This document shows positions 50,315 to 58,778 of a DNA stretch of 64,000 nucleotides, piece after piece. The position numbers and the translations under genes were made by a program. The stretch lies in assembly GCA_963826165.1 (NCBI GenBank), contig CAWGWC010000016.1, forward strand, positions 62,001 through 126,000, written 5' to 3'. The notes beneath the pieces were generated by a model. That model made no database searches. It was not told the origin of the DNA and saw only the letters and a list, made by a program, of their open reading frames with translations. Numbering within the stretch: position 1 is the stretch's first letter; each line of letters starts with the position of its first letter. This DNA comes from JACVRW01 sp963826165 (GTDB lineage: Bacteria; Actinomycetota; Thermoleophilia; Solirubrobacterales; Thermoleophilaceae).

Positions 50315-51007
50315 CTACGTGAGGTAGAAGTAGAGCGCGTACAGCAGGTCGACCGCCGGGCTCGAGGTGTGGACCGTAACCTCGGGCGGCACCTGCAGAA
50401 GGGCCTCGGAGTAGTTGAAGATGATCTTCACGCCCGCCTCGACCAGGTCGTCCGCCACCTCCTGAGCCGCGCCGGTGGGCACGGCCAGCACGCCGACCAC
50501 CACGTCCTCCTCGCGGATCACCCGGCCGAGGTCGTCGTAGGGCTTGACGGTCAGGTTGTCGTTGACGCTCTGACCCACCTTCGACGGATCCTTGTCGAAC
50601 AGGGCCACGACGCGGAAGCCGTGGTCGGCAAAGATGTCCGAGCCGGCGATCGCCGCGCCGAGGTTGCCGGCGCCGAACAGGGCGATGTTGTGCTTGCCGG
50701 TGGTGCGCAGGATCTTGCGGATCTGCGACACCAGCGAATCGACGTTGTAGCCCACACCCCGCTTGCCGAACTTGCCGAATCCGGACAGGTCGCGGCGGAT
50801 CTGGGTGGAGTTGACGTGCGTGTAGTCGGCCAGCTCCTGGGAGGAGATCGTCTCTCTCCCCATCTTCTTGGCCTGGGTCAGCACCTGGAGGTAGCGCGAG
50901 AGCCGGGCGGCGACGCCGAGCGAGAGGCGCTCTGACGGCCCCGTGTCGCCATCCGGCCGCGTCGGCTGCAGGCCGACGCCACCAGGTGTGGGGTCGTCGT
51001 ATCTCAC
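50315..51007 (-). CDS. rex: redox-sensing transcriptional repressor Rex
   Basis: A 230-residue Rex: N-terminal winged-helix (LSRYLQVLTQAKKMGRETIS, SQELADYTHVNSTQIRRDLS) and the signature FGKFGKRGVGYNVD followed by a Rossmann NAD(H) domain HNIALFGAGNLGAAIAGSDI near residue 97. The last residues (SPAVDLLYALYFYLT) are the usual Rex C-terminal helix that domain-swaps in the dimer. It senses NADH/NAD+ and represses respiratory/fermentative genes. GTG 51007 overlaps the glutaredoxin gene (GTGA). The YbdK-type ligase follows in the same direction. Confidence 0.96.
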   Translation of the reverse strand: MRYDDPTPGGVGLQPTRPDGDTGPSERLSLGVAARLSRYLQVLTQAKKMGRETISSQELADYTHVNSTQIRRDLSGFGKFGKRGVGYNVDSLVSQIRKILRTTGKHNIALFGAGNLGAAIAGSDIFADHGFRVVALFDKDPSKVGQSVNDNLTVKPYDDLGRVIREEDVVVGVLAVPTGAAQEVADDLVEAGVKIIFNYSEALLQVPPEVTVHTSSPAVDLLYALYFYLT

Positions 51008-51252
51008 GAGCGGCCAACTCTATCGAGCCGTTCCCGCAGCGAGCCTTCGGAGACGAAGAACTCCGCCACCTCCTCGCCATCCAGCTCCAGCACCGGAATC
51101 CGCTCGCCGTAGCGACGGTGAAGGAGGGGGTCGAGCGAGACGTCCACCTCGGTCAGATCGAAGGAGTGGGTGGCGCGCACGCGCTCCACGACCTCCCGCG
51201 CGTCGTCGCACAGATGGCAGCCCGGCTTGCCGTAGAAGGTCATGGACGGCAT
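51004..51252 (-). CDS. glutaredoxin family (DUF836-like) protein
   Basis: An 82-residue thioredoxin-fold protein with GKPGCHLCDDAREV (CHLC near residue 12) and IPVLELDGEEVAEFFVS. Small glutaredoxin-like proteins of this kind occur beside Rex in actinobacteria. ATG 51252 or ATG 51243 (MTFYGKPG) can start it. Its stop overlaps the Rex start by four bases, so the two are co-translated. It likely handles thiol-disulfide exchange; reductant and target are unknown. Confidence 0.9.
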   Translation of the reverse strand: MPSMTFYGKPGCHLCDDAREVVERVRATHSFDLTEVDVSLDPLLHRRYGERIPVLELDGEEVAEFFVSEGSLRERLDRVGRS

Positions 51253-51271
51253 CGCTTGTCACCCTAGTGGC

Positions 51272-52849
51272 GTGGAGCACACGGAACTCGTGATCTTCGG
51301 CCTGCTGCTGGGCATCGTGGCCTTCGCCGTCCTGGCGCTGCTGCTGCGCGTCCCGTACCCGATCACGCTGGTGCTGGGTGGGCTGGTGATCGGCTTCGTC
51401 CCGGGCATTCCGGAGATCGAGCTCGACCCCGATCTCGTGCTGCTGATCTTCCTCCCGCCGCTCCTCTACGGCGCGGCCTTCTTCACCTCGCTGCGCGACC
51501 TGCGCCGCAATGCGCGGCCGATCGCGCTGCTCTCGATCGGCGCGGTCCTGGCCACCATGGCCGTGGTCGCGCCGGTGGCTCACTACGTGATCGGGCTGGA
51601 CTGGGGCCCGGCCTTCGTCCTGGGGGTCATCGTCTCGCCCACCGACGCGGTCGCCCCGGCCGAGATCATGCGCCGGGTGGGGGCGCCGCGGCGCATGGTC
51701 ACGGTCGTGGAGGGCGAGAACCTGACCAACGACTGGACCGCCCTTGTGCTCTACCGGCTCGCCGTCGCCGCGGTGGTCACGGGCTCGTTCTCACTGCTCG
51801 AGGCGGGTCTCGAGTTCGTCCTGAGCGGCGTGGGCGGCCTCGCCGTCGGGCTGGTGGCGGGGCGCATCATCCGGGAGCTGCGCCGCCGCATCGACGACCC
51901 GCCCACCGAGATCACCATTTCCATCCTCAGCGGGTACGCGGCCTACCTGCCCGCCGAGGAGCTGGGCTTCTCGGGCGTGATCGCCGCGGTGACGGTGGGC
52001 GTGTACATGGGCTGGCATACGCCGGAGCTCACTACCGCGGTGATGCGCCTGCAGGGCGTATCCGTGTGGGAGATCCTCACCTTCCTGCTCAACGCCGTCC
52101 TGTTCCTGCTGATCGGGCTCCAGCTGCCCGGGATCATCGAGGACCTCGAAGGCGAGTCGGTTGCCCAGCTGCTCGGGTGGAGCGCTCTGATCAGCGCGGC
52201 GGTGATCGGCGTGCGGCTGCTCTGGGTGCTCACCACGCCGTTCGCCATCCGCGCGCTCGACCGCCGCCAGTCGCAGCGCGCACGGCGCTCGCGCTGGCAG
52301 GAGCGGATGGTCATCGGCTGGGCCGGGATGCGCGGATCCGTGTCGCTCGCCGCGGCGCTGGCGATCCCGTTCACGATCGACTCGGGAGCCGCCTTTCCCG
52401 ATCGCGAGCTGATCATCTTCATCGCCTTCGCCGTCCTCGTGGTGACGCTGGTGGGCCAGGGGCTCACCCTCGGTCCGCTCATCAACCGGCTCGGCATCCA
52501 GGACGACGGCAACGACGAGCGTGAGGAGGTAGCGGCCCGGACAAGGCTCGCCGAGGCGGCGCTCGAGCGCCTCGAGGACATGCGGGGCGAGGACTGGGTG
52601 CGCGACGACACCGTGGAGCGCGTCCGCGGCATGTACACCTATCGCCAGCGGCGCTTCTCGGCTCAGCAGGACGGTGACGGTGACGAGTACGAGGAGCGCA
52701 CCGGGGCCTACATGCGCCTGATGTTCGAGCTGCTCGACGCCCAACGCGAGGCTCTGATCGGCCTGCGCAACTCCTCCGACATCAGCGACGAGATCCGGCG
52801 AAAGGTCGAGCGCGACCTCGACCTGGAGGAATCCCGGCTGCAGGACTAG
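51272..52849 (+). CDS. Na+/H+ antiporter, CPA1/NhaP type
   Basis: A 525-residue monovalent cation/proton antiporter with 12 or so helices at residues 1-400 (VIFGLLLGIVAFAVLALLLR, FLPPLLYGAAFFTSLRDLRR) and the CPA1 signature GVIVSPTDAVAPAEIMRRV plus VEGENLTNDWTALVLYRLA, whose Asp residues bind cation. The C-terminal 120 residues are a charged, Glu/Arg-rich cytoplasmic helical domain (ERTGAYMRLMFELLDAQREA). It exports Na+ or K+ for H+. GTG 51272 is chosen over GTG/ATG 51242. It is convergent with tsaD, sharing CTAG stops (52846-52849). Confidence 0.93.
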   Translation: MEHTELVIFGLLLGIVAFAVLALLLRVPYPITLVLGGLVIGFVPGIPEIELDPDLVLLIFLPPLLYGAAFFTSLRDLRRNARPIALLSIGAVLATMAVVAPVAHYVIGLDWGPAFVLGVIVSPTDAVAPAEIMRRVGAPRRMVTVVEGENLTNDWTALVLYRLAVAAVVTGSFSLLEAGLEFVLSGVGGLAVGLVAGRIIRELRRRIDDPPTEITISILSGYAAYLPAEELGFSGVIAAVTVGVYMGWHTPELTTAVMRLQGVSVWEILTFLLNAVLFLLIGLQLPGIIEDLEGESVAQLLGWSALISAAVIGVRLLWVLTTPFAIRALDRRQSQRARRSRWQERMVIGWAGMRGSVSLAAALAIPFTIDSGAAFPDRELIIFIAFAVLVVTLVGQGLTLGPLINRLGIQDDGNDEREEVAARTRLAEAALERLEDMRGEDWVRDDTVERVRGMYTYRQRRFSAQQDGDGDEYEERTGAYMRLMFELLDAQREALIGLRNSSDISDEIRRKVERDLDLEESRLQD

Positions 52850-53820
52850 CTAAGCCGCGCTGCCGCGTCGAGCCCGAGGTACTCGGGATAGGGCAGCGGC
52901 TCCAGGAAACGAGCGGCGCCGCCGATCATCGCCGCATTGTCGGTGCAGAGCTCCATCGGCGGCACGTGCACCCGGGCTGCCAGATCGCGGACCGCCGCCC
53001 TCAGCGCAGAGTTGGCCGCCACCCCGCCGCCGATGGCCAGGCGCTCGAGGCCCTCGCGCTCGAGGGCCCGCTCGGTCCGGGCGACCAGCGCGTCGACGAT
53101 GGCTCGCTGATACGACGCCGCCAGGTCAGCCGCCCTCGGCCCGGCTGCGTCGCCCAGGTCGCGGATGCGGTAGAGCAGCGAGGTCTTGAGCCCGCTGAAG
53201 CTGAAGTCGAGCTCGCCGGGAGCGCTCCGGGGAAAGTCGAAGGCCGCGGGATCGCCGTCCCGGGCCAGACGGTCAAGGGCGGGACCGCCCGGGTAGCCCA
53301 GCCCGAGCAGGCGAGCGCCCTTGTCGAACGCCTCGCCCGCCGCGTCGTCGAGTGTCTGGCCCAGGACCGTGTAGTCACGGGGCTCGTCGACCCGGGCGAG
53401 AAAGGTATGTCCTCCGCTCGCCACGAGGCACAGATAGGGCAGCTCGACCGGCTCGGGCTCGAGCATGCTCGCCGTCACGTGTCCCTGCAGATGGTCGACG
53501 CCCACGAGCGGCAGGCGTCGCTGCGCGGCCAGAGCCTTGGCCGAGGAGAGGCCCACGAGCAACGCGCCGATGAGGCCCGGCCCTCGGGTCACCGCCACGG
53601 TCTCGATCCCGTCGAGATCGGTGCCGGCCGCTTCGAGCGCGTCCGCCGTGACGGCGTCCAGCAGCTCCAGGTGATGGCGCGCCGCTATCTCGGGCACCAC
53701 CCCTCCGTAGCGGGCGTGCAGGAGCCCCTGCGAGGCCACGACGTTCGAGTGGATCCGCCCGTCGGCGCCCACCACCGCGGCACAGGTGTCGTCGCAGCTC
53801 GTCTCGAGCGCCAGGATCAC
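52846..53820 (-). CDS. tsaD: tRNA N6-adenosine threonylcarbamoyltransferase
   Basis: A 324-residue Kae1/TsaD protein: LALETSCDDTCAAVVG at the start, the metal-binding ARHHLELLDAV (His-x3-His in the HH pair) near residue 47-56, GGHTFLARVDEP near 135, and ATPase motif LDNAAMIGGA near 292. It transfers threonylcarbamoyl from TC-AMP to A37 of ANN-decoding tRNAs, together with TsaB and TsaE. GTG 53820 overlaps the rimI stop (GTGA). Last gene of the udg-tsaE-tsaB-rimI-tsaD operon. Confidence 0.96.
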   Translation of the reverse strand: MILALETSCDDTCAAVVGADGRIHSNVVASQGLLHARYGGVVPEIAARHHLELLDAVTADALEAAGTDLDGIETVAVTRGPGLIGALLVGLSSAKALAAQRRLPLVGVDHLQGHVTASMLEPEPVELPYLCLVASGGHTFLARVDEPRDYTVLGQTLDDAAGEAFDKGARLLGLGYPGGPALDRLARDGDPAAFDFPRSAPGELDFSFSGLKTSLLYRIRDLGDAAGPRAADLAASYQRAIVDALVARTERALEREGLERLAIGGGVAANSALRAAVRDLAARVHVPPMELCTDNAAMIGGAARFLEPLPYPEYLGLDAAARLS

Positions 53821-54275
53821 GCGGTGGCGCGGTCAGGAGCGGTGCGCCACATGATCAGGGCATCCTCACGGTTGTCGTGGTAGTAGGCGCGACGCTTGCC
53901 TGCGGCGCGAAAGCCGAATCGCTCGTAGAGACGGATCGCGCCGTCGTTGGACGTCCTCACCTCGAGCGTGTACTGCTCGTTGGGCCGGTCGGCCAGCTCG
54001 AACAGCCGCTCCAGCAGGGCGCTGGCGATGCCCTGCCTGATCAGGTGGGGCTCCACGGCGATGTTCATGAGGTGCCACACCGTGTCGTAGCGCGAGCAGA
54101 CCAGGTAGCCGATGATCTGGCCGTCCTGCAGGCCCGCCAGACAGATGCCGGACGGCTTCGACAGCTCGAGCACGAACATGGCCAGCGACCACGGCGTGGG
54201 AAACGCGCGCCGCTCGATCGCGATGACCTGGGGAAGGTCGGCGTAGGTGATTCGGCGGATTTCGAGGTCGGTCAC
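53817..54275 (-). CDS. rimI: ribosomal protein S18-alanine N-acetyltransferase
   Basis: A 152-residue GNAT acetyltransferase: LEIRRITYADLPQVIAIERR, FPTPWSLAMFVLELSK (typical RimI helix), acetyl-CoA loop EPHLIRQGIASALLERLF near residue 85 and NDGAIRLYERFGFRA near 112. RimI acetylates the N-terminal Ala of S18 in E. coli; in actinobacteria its target may be broader. GTG 54275 overlaps the tsaB stop by four bases. It sits between tsaB and tsaD, a usual arrangement. Confidence 0.93.
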   Translation of the reverse strand: MTDLEIRRITYADLPQVIAIERRAFPTPWSLAMFVLELSKPSGICLAGLQDGQIIGYLVCSRYDTVWHLMNIAVEPHLIRQGIASALLERLFELADRPNEQYTLEVRTSNDGAIRLYERFGFRAAGKRRAYYHDNREDALIMWRTAPDRATA

Positions 54276-54937
54276 TGCGGCTGGGCGTCGGGGGCTCTGA
54301 CGTAGTCGGGAAGGACTGACTGCGGCGGCTCGTCCGGCACCTTCAGCGCGAGCCGGCAGACGTGCAGGGCGCGAACCACGTGGACGCTCGCCTCGTCCGG
54401 CGCCACCCGGATGCCGGCCGCTTCGAGCGTCACCCGAAATCGTACCGAGCCGTCCCCGGCAGCCAGCGGATCGGCCCGGGCCTCCCGAACGCGCTCGGTC
54501 AGGGCGTCCGGTGCCGACGCGAAGGGCTCCCAGATCGAGCCTTGGGGTCCGTACAGCGCCGCGAACAGCTCTCCTCGCCGGGCATCGATCAGCGGCAATC
54601 GCTGCTCGGCGTCGATGCCCTCCGCCAGCGCGGCGAGCGAGGACACCGGGCGCAGGCCAACGCCCCCGGCCACCGCCAGTGCCCGTGCGGTTGCCAGCCC
54701 GATCCTCAAGCCGGTGAAGGTGCCCGGGCCGACCCCCACCGCGATCGCGCCGACATCGCCCCAATCGAGTCCGGAGTGCTCGATCACCTCCGCCACCGCG
54801 GGCATCAGCTCCGACGCGTGGGCTGGCCGGCCGCCGAGGCGCTCGACGGACGGGACGACCTCGAAGGCCTCGCCGTCCTCGCGCAGCAGGCACGCGCTCG
54901 AGGCGGCGGTGGAGGTGTCGAACCCGAGGATGTTCAC
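54272..54937 (-). CDS. tsaB: tRNA threonylcarbamoyladenosine biosynthesis protein TsaB
   Basis: A 221-residue TsaB (YeaZ): NILGFDTSTAASSACLLRED at the start, then GVGPGTFTGLRIGLATARAL near residue 65, the characteristic ASKHA-fold loop. It lacks the metal-binding histidines of TsaD and forms a TsaD-TsaB heterodimer needed for t6A formation. GTG 54937 is the start and overlaps the tsaE stop (GTGA); a longer frame upstream is a tsaE shadow. Length is usual. Confidence 0.94.
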   Translation of the reverse strand: MNILGFDTSTAASSACLLREDGEAFEVVPSVERLGGRPAHASELMPAVAEVIEHSGLDWGDVGAIAVGVGPGTFTGLRIGLATARALAVAGGVGLRPVSSLAALAEGIDAEQRLPLIDARRGELFAALYGPQGSIWEPFASAPDALTERVREARADPLAAGDGSVRFRVTLEAAGIRVAPDEASVHVVRALHVCRLALKVPDEPPQSVLPDYVRAPDAQPQ

Positions 54938-55344
54938 TCGACCGTGACCAGCCGCCGGTCGCCGCCGCCATGCTCCAGGCGAACTCGCGCCGCCGGATGC
55001 TCCACCAGTGGCCGCGCGGGCTCGGGCCATTCCACGAAGGCGATCCGCTCCGGGGTGAGGTAGTCGTCCAGCAGGCCCGGATCCTCACCGGCCAGCGAGC
55101 CCAGCCGGTAGAGATCGAGGTGGGCCACCTCGGAGCGGCCCGAGAGCACGTGCCCGATGGTGAACGTCGGGCTCGTCACCGGCCCTTCGACCCCGAGCGC
55201 CCGCGCGGCCCCGCGAACGAAGGTGGTCTTCCCGCTGCCGAGCTCACCGCTGACGAGTACGACATCGCCGGGCTCAAGGCGCGCGGCGAGCTCGGCGCCC
55301 AGCGCCTCGGTCTCCTGCGGAGTGGTGGTCTCGTGCCTACCCAA
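54934..55344 (-). CDS. tsaE: tRNA threonylcarbamoyladenosine biosynthesis ATPase TsaE
   Basis: A 136-residue P-loop protein: Walker A VSGELGSGKTTFVRG near residue 31, SPTFTIGHVLSG near 58, VAHLDLYRLGSL near 73 and IAFVEWPEPA near 102. TsaE binds the TsaBD heterodimer and hydrolyses ATP to reset it. TTG 55344 (LGRHETTTPQETEALG) is the start, overlapping the udg gene's stop at 55337 by 8 bases. Length is typical. Confidence 0.93.
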   Translation of the reverse strand: MGRHETTTPQETEALGAELAARLEPGDVVLVSGELGSGKTTFVRGAARALGVEGPVTSPTFTIGHVLSGRSEVAHLDLYRLGSLAGEDPGLLDDYLTPERIAFVEWPEPARPLVEHPAARVRLEHGGGDRRLVTVE

Positions 55345-56011
55345 ACAGGTTCGTCTGTACCGGCTCGGGCGACGGGCCGGCTGCGGACGCGACCGGCGCC
55401 ACCGCCCCGATCGGCACCGGCGCCGGCTCGGCCAGGAGCGCCGGGATGCGGGCGAAATCGTCGCGCAGCTGCCCGAGCGTTCCTGTGGAGCGCAGCGCGG
55501 CGGCGGGATGGAACAGCGGCAGGACCCTCACCGTGCGGACGCCGAGCTCGTGCACCTGGGGCCGGCCGTGAACCGACGTGATGCCGCGGTTCGAGCGCGT
55601 GAGGAGCTTGGTGGCGAAGTTGCCCAGCGTGCAGATCAGGCGTGGCTCGATCAGCTCAACCTGGCGGTGCAGGTAGGGGCGGCAGGTTTCGATCTCCTCA
55701 GGCTGGGGATCCCGGTTTCCGGGAGGCCGGCATTTGAGGACATTCGCGACAAACACGTCCCCTCGGTCGAGCCCGATCTCGCCGATCAGCTCGTCGAGCA
55801 GCTTGCCCGCGCGGCCCACGAAGGGCAGACCCTGAAGGTCCTCCTGCTGACCGGGCGCCTCCCCCACGAACATCAGGTCGGCGTCGGCGTTGCCCGCGCC
55901 GAAGACCACTCGGGTGCGGTGCTCGTGAAGCGGGCAGCGGATGCATCCCGACGCCTCTCGGTAGAGCGCGACGAGCTCTTCGCGCCGCTCCCCTGCGGCT
56001 CGCGAAAGCAT
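55337..56011 (-). CDS. uracil-DNA glycosylase, family 4 (Fe-S type)
   Basis: A 224-residue family 4 UDG. 4Fe-4S ligands include SGCIRCPLHEHR near residue 22 and CRPPGNRDPQPEEIETCRPY near 92; catalytic motif FVGEAPGQQEDLQGLPFVGR near 49 and HPAAALRS near 178. It removes uracil from DNA. ATG 56011 begins MLSRAAGERREEL; the longer frame upstream is a shadow of the divergent DUF2520 gene. C-terminal tail EPAPVPIGAVAPVASAAGPS is low-complexity. First gene of the tsa operon, overlapping tsaE. Confidence 0.94.
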   Translation of the reverse strand: MLSRAAGERREELVALYREASGCIRCPLHEHRTRVVFGAGNADADLMFVGEAPGQQEDLQGLPFVGRAGKLLDELIGEIGLDRGDVFVANVLKCRPPGNRDPQPEEIETCRPYLHRQVELIEPRLICTLGNFATKLLTRSNRGITSVHGRPQVHELGVRTVRVLPLFHPAAALRSTGTLGQLRDDFARIPALLAEPAPVPIGAVAPVASAAGPSPEPVQTNLFG

Positions 56012-56106
56012 GGCCAGCAGCCTACGCGGCGGGGGCGACGGAGCCAAACCGCGAGTATCCTTGGGGGCGTTGGCCGCTACCCCATCCGGAGTGGACCGGC
56101 AGGTTC

Positions 56107-56907
56107 GTGACCCCCACATCACAACAACAGGAGCGTCGCTTCGCGCGCGAGCGCGTGGCCGTGGTAGGAGCGGGCCGCCTGGGCACACCGCTGGTCGCCG
56201 CGTTGCGTGAATCCGGCCTCGACGTGTCCGGCCCGCTCGGGCGCGCACGGCGCCCGGAGCGCTGCGCCGCGGTGATCCTGTGCGTGCCCGACGCCGAGAT
56301 CGCTGCTGCCGCCGAGACCGTGGCCGGGACGGCGCCGCTCGTGGGTCACACCAGCGGGGCCACCCCGCTCGCCGCGATGGAGGCCGCCGCCCGGGCCGGG
56401 GCCGGGCTGTTCGGCCTGCACCCGCTCCAGACCTTCGCGGGACCCGCCCTCTCCGGGCCCGCTCTGGGCGCTTTCGCGGGAGCGGGCGCCGCGATCGCCG
56501 GCTCCAGCCCGGAGGCGCTCGCCTTTGCTTCGGAGCTCGCCCGCCGACTCGGCATGACCGCGTTCGAGATCGACGACGAGGGCCGCGCCGCCTACCACGC
56601 CGCCGCGTCGGTGGCCTCGAACTTCCTCGTCACCCTGCAGGCAGCCGCGGAGAGCATCGCCGCGGGCGCAGGACTCGAACCCCACGAGGCTCGGGCGCTG
56701 CTGGTACCCCTCCTGCGGCGCACGGTGGAGAACCTGGCCGAGCTCGGGCCGGAGGGGTCGCTCACGGGACCCGTCGCCCGCGGCGACCACGCAACGGTGG
56801 AGGCGCAGCGGGCCGCCGTCGCCGACGCCGCCCCCCACCTGCTCGACCTCTTCGACGAGCTCGTGCATCACACCCGCTCGCTGGCGGACCGCGAGGTGCC
56901 GGCATGA
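56107..56907 (+). CDS. DUF2520/Rossmann-like domain protein
   Basis: A 266-residue protein with an N-terminal Rossmann fold ERVAVVGAGRLGTPLVAALR (GAGRLG) and a C-terminal helical DUF2520 domain (AAYHAAASVASNFLVTLQAA, LLVPLLRRTVENLAELGPEG). It resembles 6-phosphogluconate dehydrogenase-type fold proteins. In actinobacteria it is commonly linked to panC and panB as here (4-base overlap at 56904), so it may be a ketopantoate reductase-like or accessory enzyme for pantothenate synthesis; that role is inference. Confidence 0.9.
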   Translation: MTPTSQQQERRFARERVAVVGAGRLGTPLVAALRESGLDVSGPLGRARRPERCAAVILCVPDAEIAAAAETVAGTAPLVGHTSGATPLAAMEAAARAGAGLFGLHPLQTFAGPALSGPALGAFAGAGAAIAGSSPEALAFASELARRLGMTAFEIDDEGRAAYHAAASVASNFLVTLQAAAESIAAGAGLEPHEARALLVPLLRRTVENLAELGPEGSLTGPVARGDHATVEAQRAAVADAAPHLLDLFDELVHHTRSLADREVPA

Positions 56908-57761
56908 GGACCGTCCGGACCGTGGCCGAGCTGCGCGAGACGCTCGCGGCGGAGCGCAGGCCGGGGCGGACGATCGGGCTCGTCCCCACCATGGGCTCGT
57001 TCCACGGCGGCCACCTGTCGCTGATGCGGCGGGCGCGCGAGGACTGCGACGTGGTGGTCGTGTCGCTGTTCGTGAACCCGACCCAGTTCGGAATCGACGA
57101 GGACCTGGGCGGCTACCCGCGTGACGAGCATCGCGACTCCGAGCTCGCCCGTGAGGAGGCCGTGGACGTGCTCTTCGTCCCCCCGGTCGAGCAGGTGTAC
57201 CCCGACGGGTTCGACGCCACCGTGACCGTGGGAGGCCTGACCACCGTGCTCGACGGAGATCCGCGCCGGCGAGGGCCGCAGCACTTCGCGGGCGTGACCA
57301 CGGTGGTCACGAAGCTCTTCAACATGGTGGGCCCCGATGTGGCCTACTTCGGCCAGAAGGACGCACAGCAGGCGCTGGTGATCGCCAAGCTCGTCCGCGA
57401 CCTCGACATCCCGGTGCGCATCGAGGTGTGCCCGACCATCCGCGACGACGATGGCCTCGCCCTGAGCTCCCGCAACAGCTACCTCCTCGCCGACGAGCGT
57501 GAGCGTGCGCTGGCTCTCAGCCGCGCCCTGCGCGCCGCGCAGCGCAGCGTGGCCGACGGCCGCCTCGATGCCGCCAGCGTCCTCGCGGCCGCTCGAGCCG
57601 AGCTCGACCGGGCCGGGATCGAGCCCGAGTACCTCGAGCTTCGCTCCATGGCCGACCTCTCACCCGCCGAACGGGTGAACGGATCCACCCTTCTGGCCGT
57701 AGCCGCCCGCGTGGGCAGGGCGCGGCTCATCGACAACGCGATACTCGGAGGCACTCCATGA
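56904..57761 (+). CDS. panC: pantoate--beta-alanine ligase
   Basis: A 285-residue pantothenate synthetase: ATP motif PTMGSFHGGHLSLM near residue 29 (HxGH), SLFVNPTQFGIDEDL, GVTTVVTKLFNMVGPDVAYF and GLALSSRNSYLL near 187 (the KMSKS-equivalent). It condenses pantoate and beta-alanine with ATP. ATG 56904 overlaps the DUF2520 stop; its own stop overlaps panB start (57758-57761), so the three are coupled. Full length. Confidence 0.96.
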   Translation: MRTVRTVAELRETLAAERRPGRTIGLVPTMGSFHGGHLSLMRRAREDCDVVVVSLFVNPTQFGIDEDLGGYPRDEHRDSELAREEAVDVLFVPPVEQVYPDGFDATVTVGGLTTVLDGDPRRRGPQHFAGVTTVVTKLFNMVGPDVAYFGQKDAQQALVIAKLVRDLDIPVRIEVCPTIRDDDGLALSSRNSYLLADERERALALSRALRAAQRSVADGRLDAASVLAAARAELDRAGIEPEYLELRSMADLSPAERVNGSTLLAVAARVGRARLIDNAILGGTP

Positions 57762-58678
57762 GCAGCGGATCACACGCCAGCGCACCGCACGCCAAGCGGC
57801 CCAGGGTGACCCTGTCGAAGCTGGCCGAGAAGAAGGCGCTCGGCGAACCGATCGTGATGGTCACCGCCTACGACTACCCCAGCGCCCAGGTGGCCGAGGA
57901 GGCGGGCGTCGACGTGGTGCTGGTGGGCGACTCCGGCGCCATGACCGTGCTCGGCTACCCCTCCACCGTGCCGGTGACCCTGGACGAGCTGCTCATGCTG
58001 GCAGCGGCTGTGCGCCGCGGCCTGTCCACGCCCCTGCTCGTCGGCGACATGCCCTTCGGCTCCTACGAGGCCTCCAACGAGGAGGCGATCCACAACGCTC
58101 AGCGCTTCATCAAGCAGGCCGGCTGCGACGCCGTCAAGCTGGAGCGCGGCGGCAGCACGGTGGAGCGCGCGGCGGCCATCGTCAACGCCGGGATCCCGGT
58201 GATGGGCCATGTGGGCCTGACCCCGCAGACCGCCACCGCACTCGGCGGGTACCGCTCCCAGGGGCGTACGGCGGAGCGGGGCCTGGCCGTGATGCACGAC
58301 GCGCTCGGCCTGCAGGCGGCGGGCGTCTTCGGGATCGTGTTCGAGGCGATCCCCAGCGCCCTGACCGAGATGATCATGCCGCGGATACACGTGCCGGTGA
58401 TCGGCATCGGCGCCGGCCCGGCGGCGGACGGTCAGGTGCTCGTGTTCCACGACCTGCTGGGCATCTACGACGGCCACGTCGGCCGCTACGTCAAGCGTTA
58501 CGCGAACGTGCGCGAGGAGATGACCAAGGGGGTCTCGGCCTACGCCAAGGACGTCCGCGAGCGGCGCTACCCCGCCCCCGAGCACGGCTACACGATGGCC
58601 CCGGACGAGATCGCCCGGCTGGGCGAGCAGCTCGACGAGCCGGCGGGCGAGCCCTTCACCGGCGGCTTCAGCCTCTGA
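57758..58678 (+). CDS. panB: 3-methyl-2-oxobutanoate hydroxymethyltransferase
   Basis: A 306-residue PanB: VTAYDYPSAQVAEEAGVDVV, LVGDSGAMTVLGY, KLERGGSTVERAAAIVNAG and GHVGLTPQTATALGGYRSQ with GIGAGPAADGQVLVFHDLLG near residue 215. It adds a hydroxymethyl group from CH2-THF to 2-ketoisovalerate, first step of pantothenate synthesis. ATG 57758 overlaps panC. Full length; Ala/Gly-rich N-terminus. No panD or panE in the window. Confidence 0.96.
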   Translation: MSSGSHASAPHAKRPRVTLSKLAEKKALGEPIVMVTAYDYPSAQVAEEAGVDVVLVGDSGAMTVLGYPSTVPVTLDELLMLAAAVRRGLSTPLLVGDMPFGSYEASNEEAIHNAQRFIKQAGCDAVKLERGGSTVERAAAIVNAGIPVMGHVGLTPQTATALGGYRSQGRTAERGLAVMHDALGLQAAGVFGIVFEAIPSALTEMIMPRIHVPVIGIGAGPAADGQVLVFHDLLGIYDGHVGRYVKRYANVREEMTKGVSAYAKDVRERRYPAPEHGYTMAPDEIARLGEQLDEPAGEPFTGGFSL

Positions 58679-58680
58679 GC

Positions 58681-58704
58681 GGCCTCCACCGCGGCCCTGA
58701 GGCC
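58681..58704 (+). terminator. weak stem-loop after panB
   Basis: GGCCTC (58681-58686) pairs with GAGGCC (58699-58704) over a 12-base loop, immediately after the panB stop. The following bases (GAGGAATTTGAG) are only weakly T-rich. It may help to end the pantothenate transcript, but it is not a strong intrinsic terminator. Confidence 0.3.
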
Positions 58705-58778
58705 GAGGAATTTGAGCAACTTTGGGGAAGGGTGGGGGTTGACGCGTACGCCCAATTCCCAAAGGAAAGGATCTGCAC

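Noticed and set aside
56668..56692. tRNA T-arm-like sequence (GGACTCGAACCCC on the plus strand)
   Set aside because: It lies inside the DUF2520 gene, in frame, and no acceptor or anticodon stem can be formed around it.
58739..58767. TTGACG as a -35 box for the exported protein gene
   Set aside because: No -10-like hexamer at 16-18 bp spacing.
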